Source: Rotaria sordida
Lineage: Eukaryota; Rotifera; Eurotatoria; Philodinida; Philodinidae
Assembly: GCA_905250125.1 (NCBI GenBank)
Contig: CAJNOL010000052.1
Location: 124,772-188,771, forward strand
Direction: 5' to 3'
DNA length: 64,000 nucleotides
The position numbers and the translations under genes were made by a program. The first letter of the stretch is position 1, and each line of letters begins with the position of its first letter. The notes below the pieces were generated by a model that worked only from the letters and a program-made list of their open reading frames with translations, was not told the origin of the DNA and did no database searches. Shown piece by piece: positions 25,226 through 36,819 of this stretch.

Positions 25226-25900
25226 TTATTCTTCGTCTTCACGTTTTTTGAACATATATGTAACACAACATTTGCCACAATAATTACGATCATGATGTGC
25301 TGCCATAAATACACCAGCACCACATTGTTTTGATGGACATTCACGTCGTAAACGACGAATTTTGCCGGAATCTTCAACCTTAAAAATATATATGAATTTC
25401 ATTTTATTTCGAAATTGAAAAATATAGTTTATTTTGTTTTTTTTACTTTATAATATTTAAGTACAGCCAATTTAACTTTCTTTCGTTTATGTTTATTTTT
25501 CTTTGGTGTACTATATGATTTCTTCTTTCGTTTTTTACCACCACCTTCAAGATCAAGTAAAACATAGAGTGTACTTCCCTCTTCAACATGACATTCATCG
25601 AGTGTTAATTCATCATCTAATGAAATGCCACCTAATGTTAAACGTTGTTCATCGGTCGAAATACCTAAAAATCAATTATATTAAGAATATAATGATTAAA
25701 ATCAATGTTTTATCTGTGTGTGAGGTTTGATGTTTCTTTGAAGATCGAGTTAGTTCTCCTGAAGTTTTAAATCATCTCCTCTCGCTTCTTAATTTACCTT
25801 CACGTTGTTCAACAAGTTCTTTAACATCATCGATCGTGTCATCAGGTTGAACATTGAATGTTAATGTTCGCTCATCCAGCGTACGTACAAAGATCTGCAT
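25226..25900 (-). CDS. RPS27A: Ribosomal protein eS31 (S27a) fused to a degenerate ubiquitin-like domain
   Basis: Three exons: 25798-25900, 25447-25664 and 25226-25378, giving 157 residues. Residues 1-76 align end to end with ubiquitin, beginning MQIFVRTL and ending LDLEGG, but are highly divergent. Positions 6, 11, 29, 33, 48 and 63 are R, R, L, R, I and E instead of lysine; only Lys27 remains. Ile44 is Thr, and Arg72 and Arg74 are Asp and Glu. The di-glycine is kept and followed by GKKRKKK, the start of eS31. The ribosomal part is well conserved, with a zinc-binding C-X5-C...C-X2-C pattern ([21 protein letters not shown]). Its role is as a 40S beak protein with the N-terminal module cleaved after synthesis. 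The ubiquitin-like part can hardly act as a normal ubiquitin. Nematode ubl-1 is a known precedent for such a swap. Confidence 0.93.
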
Positions 25901-26078
25901 GATCCTTTTTTTTTTCTTGTTTTATCTTCCTTGACCTTTCGGAATAGATTCTATCTAAAATGAAAGTGATTTGAGTGGAAAATAAAAAATATTCTAAGTG
26001 ACTCTAATCTTCTGACTAAGAATATTTGAAAATCCGATCATAAATTCATACAAAAAGAAAAAGACAAAAAAAATCATT

Positions 26079-28145
26079 TTAATTTTGTTTGATTGATGCT
26101 CGGGTCCGTTGTGATTCACTTTGTCGATAATTAACATCAAGTTGACAGACAAAATCAATGATACCATTAGCAAATGAATCCATTATGGAATGAAATATAC
26201 AAACTAAGAAAACATAAAATTTTATTTTAATATATGCAAAAATACAATAAGACCAAAATAATATTAATAAAGACCATAATATAAATGCTAAACGACGTTG
26301 AAAAGTTATATTTGACTCAATATCTTTATTATTAAAATGTTTTGATTGCACATCAAATTGATATTTAATATAAAATCTAATTAAATACAAATGATTTAAA
26401 TAAAATAAGAAATGCTTTTTCTTTTTGTTGTTTTACTCTTTTAAACGATTCTCTTTTTCATCCCAACAATTTTGAAGCCATTGTCCGATTTCATCATTTG
26501 TTTTAGGTATATCATTTATATTATAACGTTTAACATGAAAATGAACTGCTTTAGGTATATGACCTTTTAATAAATCAATTTCTGCTTCTGGAATAATTCC
26601 TTCATAACCAATAGTAACATCATCAATTGTATCGAGAATTTCATCTGAATGCAAAAAAAAACCAAAAACATATTTAATTTCTTCGTGTTGTTTTTTTTGT
26701 TCTCTAACCTGATCGCATTGTATTTAGTAAAAATGTAAATCCCTGTAAACGTGGATGAAGACAATAATCATAGGATCGATTAAAAGTATTTTGTTTGGCT
26801 GCATAATCATTACTTTTTATTTTCGTTTCATCTGTTAAATTTGTTCCTTCAGGAAAAATTAATATCTAAATTCAAATTAAAATATTCAAAAGACTGAAAC
26901 AAAAAGTTAAACTATATGCATCATTATGATATTAACACTCTACTTGTCTAAGAAGTGTTTAGGATCCGCTATTCACTGAATACAAAAAACCGGAAAAAAA
27001 AATCTCATATTTTCAAGGTGACTATCCAATTCCGATGAGAAAATTTTCATAGAGAGTATCACAGTACGGCTCAATCAGATTCAGATCCGAAAGTTTTTCA
27101 CCTAACGAACTCTAATAGATAAGCTTCTAACCAAAGAAGAGACATCAATGGGTGTAAAAAATAATTAAGAAATTGTTTTCACAAGTAACATAGTCATGTA
27201 TCGAATCCATCAAAATTTATCAGTCTATGATGATCAAAAACCTCCTGTTATGCTTCGTTTTTGAAATGAATAATAGTATATTAGTTAGTACGTTATCATG
27301 TATGAAATTCTTAGAAGTCGATAATATATTGATTCATATCAGTCAATGTTATTTTCCCTGTGACAAATAATTTTTCTAATTTTGTACATGTTTTCTTGAA
27401 CAATATCAATCATTAAAAAAAGAATTGATTTTGTTAGATTAAACATATCATTTATTTTCTCTATTCGATATATAGAAATAAAACATAGGACCGTCTTATT
27501 TCTTTTTTGAATATCGAATAGAAAATTATTTTTAATTACATACGGAAAGTGGTGATTGACATGATTTATAATATCCACTAAGATTTTTAATTGTTTGTTG
27601 ATCTTTTTCCCATATACGATCAATAAATAGATAACCAGCATGTTGCATAGCCCATCCTAGAGAATAAAATCAAAATATTTTGTCTTTTTTTTTTGTTAGA
27701 AAAATTCTTACCAGGACCAGGAATACGTTTAAGATCAGCTTTAAGAACAATTTTAAGTTGTTCTAAAATTTTAAAACGACTATGTAACATCCAAATAAAC
27801 ATCCAATCAAGTCTTGTACGATGATTTAATATAATTAATGAACGTTTTCTATCTTTTGTTAAATCATCACCAGTAATAATAATTTTAATTCCAAGTAAAT
27901 CTTCAAGAAGACACTAAAAATTTTTAATGAATTAACTTTATCGATACCAAAAAATAAAAACAACATACAGTTGCCATTAAAAGATAATAACCCATTGCTA
28001 ATGAACACCAACGAAAATAAAAACGCCGATTAAAAAATATTAATGGTATAGCAGGCGTTTGAACAAAAATAAGACCAAAACATGCACATACAGCTAATAT
28101 TAAATAAAAGATCATTACTTTTATTGTATTAATTATAGATGACAT
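26079..28145 (-). CDS. LCLAT1: Lysocardiolipin/lysophosphatidyl acyltransferase (LCLAT1/AGPAT-type)
   Basis: Six exons: 27969-28145, 27712-27913, 27544-27656, 26709-26865, 26437-26644 and 26079-26376. All are in phase and give 384 residues, close to human LCLAT1. Motif I is NHRTRLDW, the catalytic HX4D in its LCLAT1-like form. Motif III is FPEGTNL. IPGPGWAMQHAGYLFIDR supplies motif II. Hydrophobic N-terminal helices and a C-terminal pair of membrane segments (around LAFILWSLLILFWSYCIFAY) fit an ER/mitochondria-associated membrane enzyme. Family members transfer acyl chains to lysophospholipids, including lysocardiolipin and lyso-PI. Which acceptor this one uses cannot be told. The gene is divergent from the MCFD2-like gene, with 426 bp between the start codons. 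Confidence 0.9.
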
Positions 28146-28571
28146 TGTTTTTTTTTTATTAAAAGTAAAATCTTTTTATCTATTAACAAAATAGAATTCT
28201 GTGGTTGTTTATAAAAATATTCATTTTCATAATATAAATAATCTATAGCTTTTTCTATTGACCAATCATAAAAATTTTTACTATTAAATTTTTCCTTCTT
28301 TGAGAATATATGTAAATAATTTTTAGAATTAATTATAAATTTATTTTCATAGATTTTTATTTTAATTATTAAAAAAAATAAAAATTTTGAAAAAAAATTC
28401 AAAATTATTAATGCATTTAAGAGATTAAAATGACGGGAGAGGTGTTATTCTTCTATATGATTCGTTTTTAGCATAGACTAATCAAATGATTTTTGACTCA
28501 AACATCGTATGAGACAAACGAATGACACGTGTTATTTAATAAATCTTCATATCATTTGAAATTTTAGTAAC
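28146..28571. promoter_or_regulatory. Divergent promoter region between LCLAT1-like and MCFD2-like genes
   Basis: The start codons of the two genes face away from each other across 426 bp, so both promoters must lie here or in untranslated exons. The sequence is AT-rich. I see no clear TATA box or factor site that I would defend. Confidence 0.4.
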
Positions 28572-29101
28572 ATGCGTGTTGTTGTTGCTCTTATTGTTCT
28601 ATTGGTATTGATCTATCGAACCGATGGTCATGGTCAACATGGCTCTACCGGTAATCAACCTCCAAATGGACAACCACATGTTGTACGAAAAATGGAAGAA
28701 TATGTTCATGATGTGGAGTATGATGACTTCCTATTAATATATTATAATGTTGTATTTTCTTTTTTAGACATATTAAACATGATTTAGAAGGTCAAATAAA
28801 TAAACCAAAAGAAGAGATGACATCAGAAGAACAGAATTTTTATTATTTTAAATTACATGATACAAATAATGATAATCGTTTAGATGGTTTAGAAATTGTA
28901 GCTGCTTTTGATCATGCACATCATGAAGAAAATAAGAATAATACTGATACAACAGGACAAACTCCTCCACATCAAGAACGACTTCCTGATGAAGAACTTA
29001 TACGTATTGTTGATGATATACTAAAAGATGAAGATCTTAATCGTGATGGATATATTAGTTATGAAGAATTTAAACGTGCTATTGAAGGCACTTCTACTTA
29101 A
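28572..29101 (+). CDS. MCFD2: MCFD2-like EF-hand secretory cargo adaptor
   Basis: Two exons, 28572-28717 and 28768-29101, giving 159 residues. The first 17-19 residues form a signal peptide (VVVALIVLLVLIYRTDG). After a His/Gly/Pro-rich linker, HDLEGQINKPKEEMTSEEQNFYYFKLHD matches the MCFD2 segment ahead of its first EF-hand. Two canonical calcium loops follow: DTNNDNRLDGLE (80-91) and DLNRDGYISYEE (138-149), joined by a His/Asn-rich linker. In animals MCFD2 pairs with the lectin LMAN1/ERGIC-53 to carry selected glycoproteins from ER to Golgi; the calcium-bound EF-hands make the LMAN1 contact. Length and domain order match the family. The C-terminal TST is not a KDEL-type retention signal. Confidence 0.88.
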
Positions 29102-30021
29102 TAAGGATAATTTAATCAAAAAGAACAAAACCAAAAATCAATAGTTATTTTTTGATAAATCAAAAAATACATTCCTATCAAAAGAAAAAAACAATAGTTT
29201 TTATTTCATTCCGTTAGTTAGAAAACAAAAAACGTTTTTTTTTCTTTTTATCTATTCTTGTTGTCCTTGTCTGAATGATTCTCATATAGTCCATTGATCT
29301 GTTGTTTTTTTTTTCTTTGTTAATGTATCGTTTTCGTGGCTAAAATATCATAAAAAACAAGCATCTAAATTTGACATAAAACTAAAATATATTGTTGATT
29401 TTACAATTTACTTTCTTTCATATAAAACTAAGCATTAGAGATACAAGTTCAATTTATATGTATAGAATTCAAATCTTCTCTTAGAGAACTATTTCTTTTT
29501 GATTAGTAATTCATAGTGATGAATTACAAAAAAATTTTCCTAGTATATTTCTAATTTATTAAGAATTTTTCATCTATTGAACGAGTACAAAGAATTTTTT
29601 ATCTTAGGATTTGAGTTTTTTTTTTGTTTGAAGAAAGTATCTAAATCTCAAAAATCTTTAAAATGTTTCCTGAAAAATTGAATATAATATTCGTCTTATT
29701 GTTTGATTTATGTTTCTGATTCATATGATTTAGATGATAATTTGCTCAAAAACACAAAATATTTTACTATAAAATTGAGTTCTGATCCTGGTAACTGCGA
29801 TTGGTTTCGTATATCTCTACTCGTGATATATCTGCATGCTTATCTCAAAAATGATTTCTTTTTTCTGACCAAAACCAACTTTTTTTTGAAAGCACATATC
29901 CTCAAGATATTAATGTTGATAACAAAGGTTTGTGTTCTTGATAACATTTATTATCTATTTAATATTTTCTCCTTCGTATATATATATATAAAATAGAACT
30001 ACTTATTTGTGTAAATTATTC
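29102..30021. other. Intergenic region
   Basis: This region holds the 3' UTR of the MCFD2-like gene and the upstream region of the GH130 gene. It contains several T-rich runs and a short TATATATA tract just before 30 kb. No further gene or repeat was recognised. Confidence 0.4.
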
Positions 30022-31440
30022 ATGAGTAAAAACATATCTATGGCTTTGTTAAAATTAAATATGATTTTATTTCTTATGATTTTATTTACATCATACAGTT
30101 TATCATATATTCCACCATGTATTAAAATGAAACGTCTTTCAAATGTACCAATTATATCATCATGGAATAATAATTCTGATTTTTTATATAATTATAATAG
30201 TGCTTTTATGCCAATAATAAATGATTCAGATGCAATTGCACTTCTAGTACGTGTACAAAATTTAAGTAATAATTCAAAAACTATTTATGATGTTGGTCCA
30301 AGTAAAATAGCATTGAGTCGAAATATAGATAGTACTTATCTTAAATATACATATATTACTGAACAAGATATAATTATTGATACTGATCAAGAATATCAAT
30401 CAATTGGAGTTGAAGATCCTCGTATAGTATTATTTAATAATACTTACTATCTGTAAGTGAATAACTAATTGTCGACTGGTTTTTTAAAAAAAATAGTTCG
30501 ATAGACTTCTGTATAATTTTGAGAAACTAATAAATAAACAATTGAAAAATTTCTTCATAGAGAAATTTTCTTATCATTTTACTGTACGAAATAAAATTTG
30601 TTTTTTAGTTTTGTTAGTAATTATTAATTTACATTTTATTCAACATGTGTTATAATTTGAAATTTATAAAAATTAAAAATAATAAATTAATTGTTTATTA
30701 TAGAAAAAGAAAATATGCTAATATGAAGACAAAATAGAAATAAGTTGTAACTATCTATTCTATTTATTTATTATATTAGATTGTACACAGCTCTAAGCAG
30801 TGATTCACATGGTATATGGCGTGCTCAATTAGCATTAGCTACATGTCAAATTAATTGTTTCACTAAATTAAATTGGAAATATTATGGTCCATTATTTCCT
30901 AATGTATTTTGGAGTAAAAGTGGTAGTTTATTAATTCATAATGATACTCATCGTTATTTATTTTTCAATGATTCAAATATTTCTATAGCACAAACAAAAG
31001 ATCTTATTCATTATGATCTTTCATCTAGTTTACTTCTTAAAACTCGATCGGATCATTTTGATTCAGTACTTATCGAAGCTGGACCACAACCATTAAAATT
31101 AAGTGATAAAAATTATTTATTTCTTTATAATTCAGCACAATATACAACAATTCCAAATCCAAAACCTAATTGGAATTTACAATATAATTTAGGTTGGGCA
31201 ATATTAAATGGTGATAATCCAACAGAAATTTTAGCTCGAAGTGAATTACCAATTTTATCACCTGAATTAGATTGGGAAAGATGTGATTATAAATCAGGTG
31301 AATGGAGTAATCGTGGTCTTACACCACTTGTTATTTTTGTTGAAGGATGGAAGAAAATAGCTGAAGATAAATTCTTAGTTTGGTATCAAGGATGTGATTC
31401 AACTATGGGTTTAGCTGAACTTAACGTATATTTTTCATAA
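30022..31440 (+). CDS. Secreted glycoside hydrolase/phosphorylase family 130 (GH130)-like protein
   Basis: Two exons, 30022-30452 and 30780-31440, split by a 327-bp intron that joins in phase; 363 residues. The ATG at 30022 precedes a hydrophobic signal segment (ILFLMILFTSYSLSYI). The five-bladed propeller fold of GH130 is suggested by IALLVRVQN, GVEDPRIVLFNNTYYL (129-144; the EDPR motif carries the catalytic Asp in the family) and the stretch FDSVLIEAGPQPLKL. Several NxS/T sequons follow the signal segment, consistent with secretion. Known GH130 enzymes phosphorolyse or hydrolyse beta-mannosides (beta-1,4-mannosyl-glucose or mannan oligosaccharides). They are chiefly bacterial, so horizontal acquisition followed by gain of an intron and signal peptide is plausible but not shown here. 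The exact substrate cannot be predicted. Confidence 0.8.
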
Positions 31441-32156
31441 ATTAAATTTGTTATATATGACTCTCTATTGTCTGCATCTAATAGATTTCTTTATGAATAT
31501 TAGTTTTTTTTTCTCTTGATCAAAATGAAACATCCCTTTTTCTTTTTATGAGACATATGTCAAATGAAATATATATATCTGAGTACTTTATTAATTGAAT
31601 TATGAAAATTCTATAGGTCAACAAGTTATTATGTCCATCAATTTTTCTCTGTATAGTTTAATAAAAATACTATTCACATTTACTATAAACGATGAAGTAT
31701 TAAAAGTCTCAGATGGTATCAATTGTTTTGTCATTATTTGATAAATTTTTCAATCGAACATAAATCATCAGGGAGATTTCAATTAATTTTATATACAACA
31801 AAGATAATTTTGCTTTTGTACAAGGGCAACATAACCTCTTCAATTTATAAACAGTATGACAATGACCTAATCATGCATATATAAAATGAATTGATGAAAA
31901 TCAAACTTGACATTTGATAAAAAAATCATTTAAAGACTTAAAAATAGTTGTAATTGCATATGTATAATTAAATTTCATTATAATGCGACAATGAAAGTGA
32001 AAGAAACAAAACATAAACATCCACACACGGACATATACAGAACAAAAAAAGAAAAAAGAAAACATTTTCTATCACCTGTTACGCAGCTCTTATTTGTTTT
32101 ACATATTCTTTAGAAAGAGAATTTTTAGTTATTTTTTGTTTTTTTTTTTGCTTTTG
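31441..32156. other. Intergenic region between convergent GH130-like and homeobox genes
   Basis: This is 716 bp of AT-rich sequence between two stop codons, presumably the two 3' UTRs. No gene or structured repeat was recognised. Confidence 0.4.
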
Positions 32157-33728
32157 TTATCCATGATGATATGGATTTTGATGATGATTAATTAAACTGG
32201 TTGATAAATTATGCATACGCATATTTCTTGTATATTCATCTTCTGTATGTTGATGTTGTTGTGGATATTGAGAATGAAATGACATTGGATTATCCTACAT
32301 AAGAGAAAAAAAAATAAAAGAATTTTTTTTTGTATTTTATTTATTTCATTTAATTTACCATAGTTGAACGAACATTAAAATCACATGATGATGGTGGTGG
32401 TGGTGGAAATGGTGAATAGAAAACAGCTGCAGCAGCAGCAGCACTAGTAGCTGGATCAGTTCCCATCATAAGACTTGTAGGAGATGAAGTTGATGCATTT
32501 CCTCGACCATTAAACATTTGATGAAATGATGATGATGATGTTGGATTTGTTGAAAATACTTTTGATGATAATCGAACAGATGATGACATAGATGTACTAC
32601 CTGATGATGATGAATTATGTGATTGTTTACGAGCTTTTGCTCGTCGATTTTGAAACCATACCTAAACATGTTTTGTTTTTTTTTTTGTTTTGTTCGTTAA
32701 TATTCTCAAAAATGTTCATTAGACCATATATAAATATGATTCAGCATGACATGTGCAAGAAGCTTTTATATTACGAAGAGACATGACACCTAAAGTTCTG
32801 CCTATTCTAAAGAAGTGATCCATATGTCCAAGTTTTGTTTAACTCGTTGCCGGTATGATGCTGATTTCTTTTTTTTCTTTTTCTTTCTTTTTTTTTTTGA
32901 ATGAACAGTTGTTCAAGACGACACGTCTCGATTCGAATTACGAGAAAAAAACTGAAAGAATGTGCAAAAAAAGAAATCAATGAGAGAGAGCGCGCAAGAG
33001 AAAGATGAAGATAAAACGCATATATTCGATGTGTGAACAAGCAACATCCAATCGGAAAAAAAGTACCATCAAATGAACCGTGTTACTATAACAGACGGCA
33101 TGTGATTTGAGTGGAAAATCGGTGTAAATGGAATCGGAATGTACACGCACACAATTTTCATCTCTGCCTCAAGGGAAATAATAAATAGAATATTACCAAA
33201 AAAAGAAAAAAAAGAAGAGACTTGCTACTTGAATTTGACTTTTTTTTCTTCTTCTTCTTAATAGATTAATAAATAGTTACCTGTATACGTGCTTCATTTA
33301 ATTTCGTTGTTCGTGCTAATTCTTCACGTAAATAAATATCAGGATAATGACCTTTAGAAAATGATGATTCAAGTTCAATAAGTTGTTCTTGTGTAAATGT
33401 AGTTCGATGTCGACGACGTGCTGATGTATGATTACGTTGTTGGACTTGTTGATGTTGTTCATGTGATTGAATAAGTTGATGATGTGTAAGAGGTACAGAT
33501 GTTGTTGTAGATGATGCTGGTGGTGGTGGAGGTGGAATAAACGGATGATTTATTGTCATACCATCATGTTGTTTTGTGCGTTTAAATGCGCCTGTATTCA
33601 CTAAGAAACAAAAAAAAGTAAATAATAAAAAAAGAAAAGAATTTTGTGTGCATAATTTATAATAAAAAAAAAAAGAAGAAATACTAATAATTACATGAAG
33701 TAATTGTATAGTTGCTATTTTCTAACAT
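32157..33728 (-). CDS. Paired-like homeodomain transcription factor, PROP1-like (copy A)
   Basis: Four exons: 33695-33728 (11 codons), 33281-33600, 32359-32661 and 32157-32294, all in phase; 264 residues. The homeodomain spans about residues 73-132. It starts [13 protein letters not shown], includes [12 protein letters not shown] and continues as [18 protein letters not shown]. It has Gln at position 50, typical of the paired-like (non-Pax) class, and reads closest to the Prophet-of-Pit1 (PROP) type. An intron splits the homeodomain between residues 46 and 47, as in copy B. The flanks are low-complexity: poly-Pro, poly-Ala and His/Ser runs. The C-terminus starts DNPMSF, a motif shared with copy B. 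It should be a nuclear DNA-binding regulator. The tiny first exon was chosen because [11 protein letters not shown] ends at a GTAATT donor in the right phase, which is good but not decisive evidence. Confidence 0.85.
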
Positions 33729-34940
33729 TGTCTTGATTTTGTATCGTGCAAATATATCCAGAGAATTTGATTACTGTGCTCTGGTAATCTTTCAACAAGA
33801 TTGTCTTCTTTTTCTATCTTTTTTGTATCGGTCGGACAGCTCAAGTATTCGTCGTTCAATGAGAAAAGAGAAGAAAAAACTTGTATTGGAAATGAAAAAT
33901 GACAAGAAGAAAAAGAAGAAGAAGAAAAAAAGATGAATGGTTGCATGGCGGATGTGTTCCGTTCAACAAGATGATCAACAACCAATCGGCGCGATGTTTC
34001 AGGCATCATCATTTTGATCCCACATGCTTCTACAAATACATGAAAAAAAAGAAAAAAAAACCATATAAGAAGAATTTAGATTGCAATCAACTATCGATTG
34101 TTATTTTATCGGAAAGAGACAACAGACAAATTATTTATTCAAAGATTTGGTTTTTCTTTTTTACAAATAAAAAAAACCGAAAAAAAAAGAAGATTCTTAA
34201 ATTTCTTTTATACAAAAAACAAACAAACAAATTTTCTACAAATATACTTTACTTTAATATATATGCATTCATCAAAAACTCATATTTTCCTAGATTGTAT
34301 TTGGATGAATTTGATTGTATATGCCATGAGTAACATAAATTTTAGTCTGGTTCTAGTTTCTGCTTTCTTCATCTATATATATATATAGTTTTTTCTCTCT
34401 TCTCTTTCTATAAGAAGGGTGAAGTGGATCAAAATTAGATTTTTGCACTGCGCCAGAATTTGATTATTCTAACTGAACACATTAATAAGTGTGAAGAAAG
34501 TAAAAATAAAAAGTGTTTTATTACTATTTTAATATTTTAAAATTAAAAAATATGAAATCGAAAGAAAAAAGAAAAAAACAAATGATTTAAATTTATTATT
34601 TTTATTTTCATCAAAAAGAATGTATATTGTAACATATGAACAAAACATAAAAGAATTCTAATGTTTTTTTTTTTTTTTTTTTTTTGACAATTATTTCATG
34701 TATATAAGAGTTAATATTGAATTAGTTGTTATTATAACAATGAAATTAACTAAGTCAGATGTAAAGAAAGAAGAGGAAAAAAAAAATGAAAAATTTCTCT
34801 TTTTTTTTTTTTTTCTTTATATCTCTTTTTCTTTCTTTATTCATAGAATAAAATGGCCACATACACATATACGCAAAACGAAATATTTTCACTGTTCAAA
34901 AGGTAAGACACGCACGCATGCACACACACACACACACTGT
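33729..34940. other. Spacer between the two homeobox genes
   Basis: About 1.2 kb upstream of homeobox copy A and downstream of copy B. It is AT-rich with Lys/Phe-coded simple-sequence runs (AAG/GAA near 33900-33930, T run near 34663-34685) and a CACACA microsatellite at about 34920-34936. Open frames here are simple-sequence artefacts. It probably carries promoter elements of copy A. Confidence 0.4.
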
Positions 34941-36819
34941 TCAAGCTGGATAATGAAGCATTGATGTATGATCAACACGAAATGATGAGAGACTTTTATT
35001 GTACCAATCAGTATCTTGAAAAGATAATGGATTGTCCTAGCAAAAAAAAACAAAAACAAAATCAATTTTATTTTAAATAATACAAAAAATTCTTGATAAA
35101 CTATCAAACCTGTCGAATACCGGCAGTAGTTAATGGCGAAAATTGTGAATATGCAACAGCTGTTGGTGGATAACGTATTTGATTTGATACAACACTATTT
35201 GTACCTGTTGTACCATATTGATATGATCTTCCAGTTGATGCTTGATAAAAATTTCTCATCATTGCATTACATGGTGAAAGAACTGGTGATAAAGCTTTTT
35301 GCAATTGTTTTTCTTGTTTTCGATATTTAGCTCGTCGATTTTGAAACCAAACCTTTTTTTTGTATCAAGAAAAAAAACAAACGTCATTATCATCATCATT
35401 GTGATAATAAATATATAAAGTCACGTTCATTTCTTTCTTCTTTTCAATTAAACTATTCACTAATAATAAAATGTTGGTACATGCAAGTTCAATTGTCAAT
35501 GCACGAGCTAATCGATAGAATATAACAACGACAAGACTTGTCTTTTTTTTTTTGCCTCTCTCGTGTATTGATGTAGTTTCTTGTCGGTCGACTGCACATA
35601 CTCATTAGAAATCTATTCTTACGCGACGACGAAGTTTGAACGCTTGATTCAATTATCAAACTCTATGTGTATGTATGTAGTCAGTACACTCGTCATCATC
35701 TTTCTTCTTTTTTTTTTTTTTCGGTCTGTCTATATTCCATGCTTCACTCGACATTTCCTCTTATGCTTGTCAATCATAAAGACATCTATGACAAGATGTG
35801 TGTGTGTGTGTGTGCGAAGTTTATTTCCTTTTCTCTTTTTTTTTTCTTATAAAACGAATTTATTTCTCTTTTATTTATTTATTTATTTTTCATTGTTTCT
35901 AACCTGAATACGAGCTTCATTTAATTTTGTAATTCGTGCTAATTCTTCACGACAATAAATATCTGGATAATGACTTTTTCCAAATGCTGATTCAAGTTCA
36001 GCTAATTGTTCTTGTGTAAATGTTGTTCGATGTCGACGTCGTGCTGGTGTTGGACATTGACTTCCATTGGGATTTGATAATGAATGATGTGAAGATTGAC
36101 TTGAATTTGTTGAATGTGTAGGAGAAACATTATTTGTATGATTATTATGTGTTGATTGAATATTTAATGAAGGTGGAGGTACATGTGAATAATGTGTATT
36201 ATAAGGTTGAAGATGATATGGATGAGTATTTAATAAAAGTGATTCATGTTTTATTTTTTTGAATGCACCACTATCAGAATGACCTATTTAAAAAAACAAA
36301 AGTATCACTTTTTTTTGTTAAATATAATTTTCAATTTGTATTAGAAACAAAAATAATAAAAAAAAAAAGAAGCTAACCTGTTGGATTAGATATAAATTGA
36401 AAATTATTATTTGATGATTGATTAATAATATTAAAAGGTGATGATCCTGATGAAGGAGGTTGAGCTAATGTTCGATTTAGAGCAGAAAAATTAGCATAAT
36501 GATCATCAGATGTATTTGAATGTAATTTAAATGGTGTTGAAACATTACGTTTTGAATCACATTCTGTATTGTCTGAATTTATTGTATTATTAGATGTTAC
36601 AGCAACAAGACTTGCTGCTGCTAAACCCATAGCTGTTAAACCAAGCGTAGAAGTTGTTGTTGTGGATGGTGATGATGATGATATTGATCTATCACAATCA
36701 TTAGTTGTATTTGTCGTACGATTATTAAATGATGATGATTGTGAATAGGTATTATTATTTATCGTAATTGATGAAGATAATATTCGATTAGTAGTATTAT
36801 TATCGGTTAAGTTTGACAT
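34941..36819 (-). CDS. Paired-like homeodomain transcription factor, PROP1-like (copy B)
   Basis: Four exons: 36378-36819, 35904-36283, 35110-35352 and 34941-35036, all in phase; 386 residues. The homeodomain is at about residues 229-288, starts [20 protein letters not shown], contains [13 protein letters not shown] and ends [16 protein letters not shown]. Gln50 is present. It differs from copy A at few homeodomain positions and has the same intron position after EARIQ. It also keeps the SGAFK motif ahead of the homeodomain (TGAFK in A) and the DNPLSF C-terminal motif (DNPMSF in A). The N-terminal 147 residues are Ser/Thr/Asn-rich, much longer than in A. PROP proteins regulate neuroendocrine/pituitary-type cell fate in vertebrates; the role here is unknown. 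The start is taken as the first ATG after an AT microsatellite. Confidence 0.88.
35796..35814. repeat. (TG)n microsatellite in intron 2 of PROP1-like copy B
   Basis: An uninterrupted TG dinucleotide run lies within the intron between the two homeodomain exons. It is simple sequence only, with no coding role. Confidence 0.8.

Noticed and set aside
28133-28402. 89-codon open frame on the minus strand upstream of the acyltransferase gene
   Set aside because: Phe/Lys/Ile/Asn-rich low-complexity translation overlapping the promoter region; no motif. It would also overlap the well-supported start of the acyltransferase.
33712-34388. Several overlapping open frames of 74-144 codons between the two homeobox genes
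   Set aside because: Translations are Lys- and Phe-run simple sequence on both strands, produced by AAG/TTC repeats. No start context, domain or splice partner.
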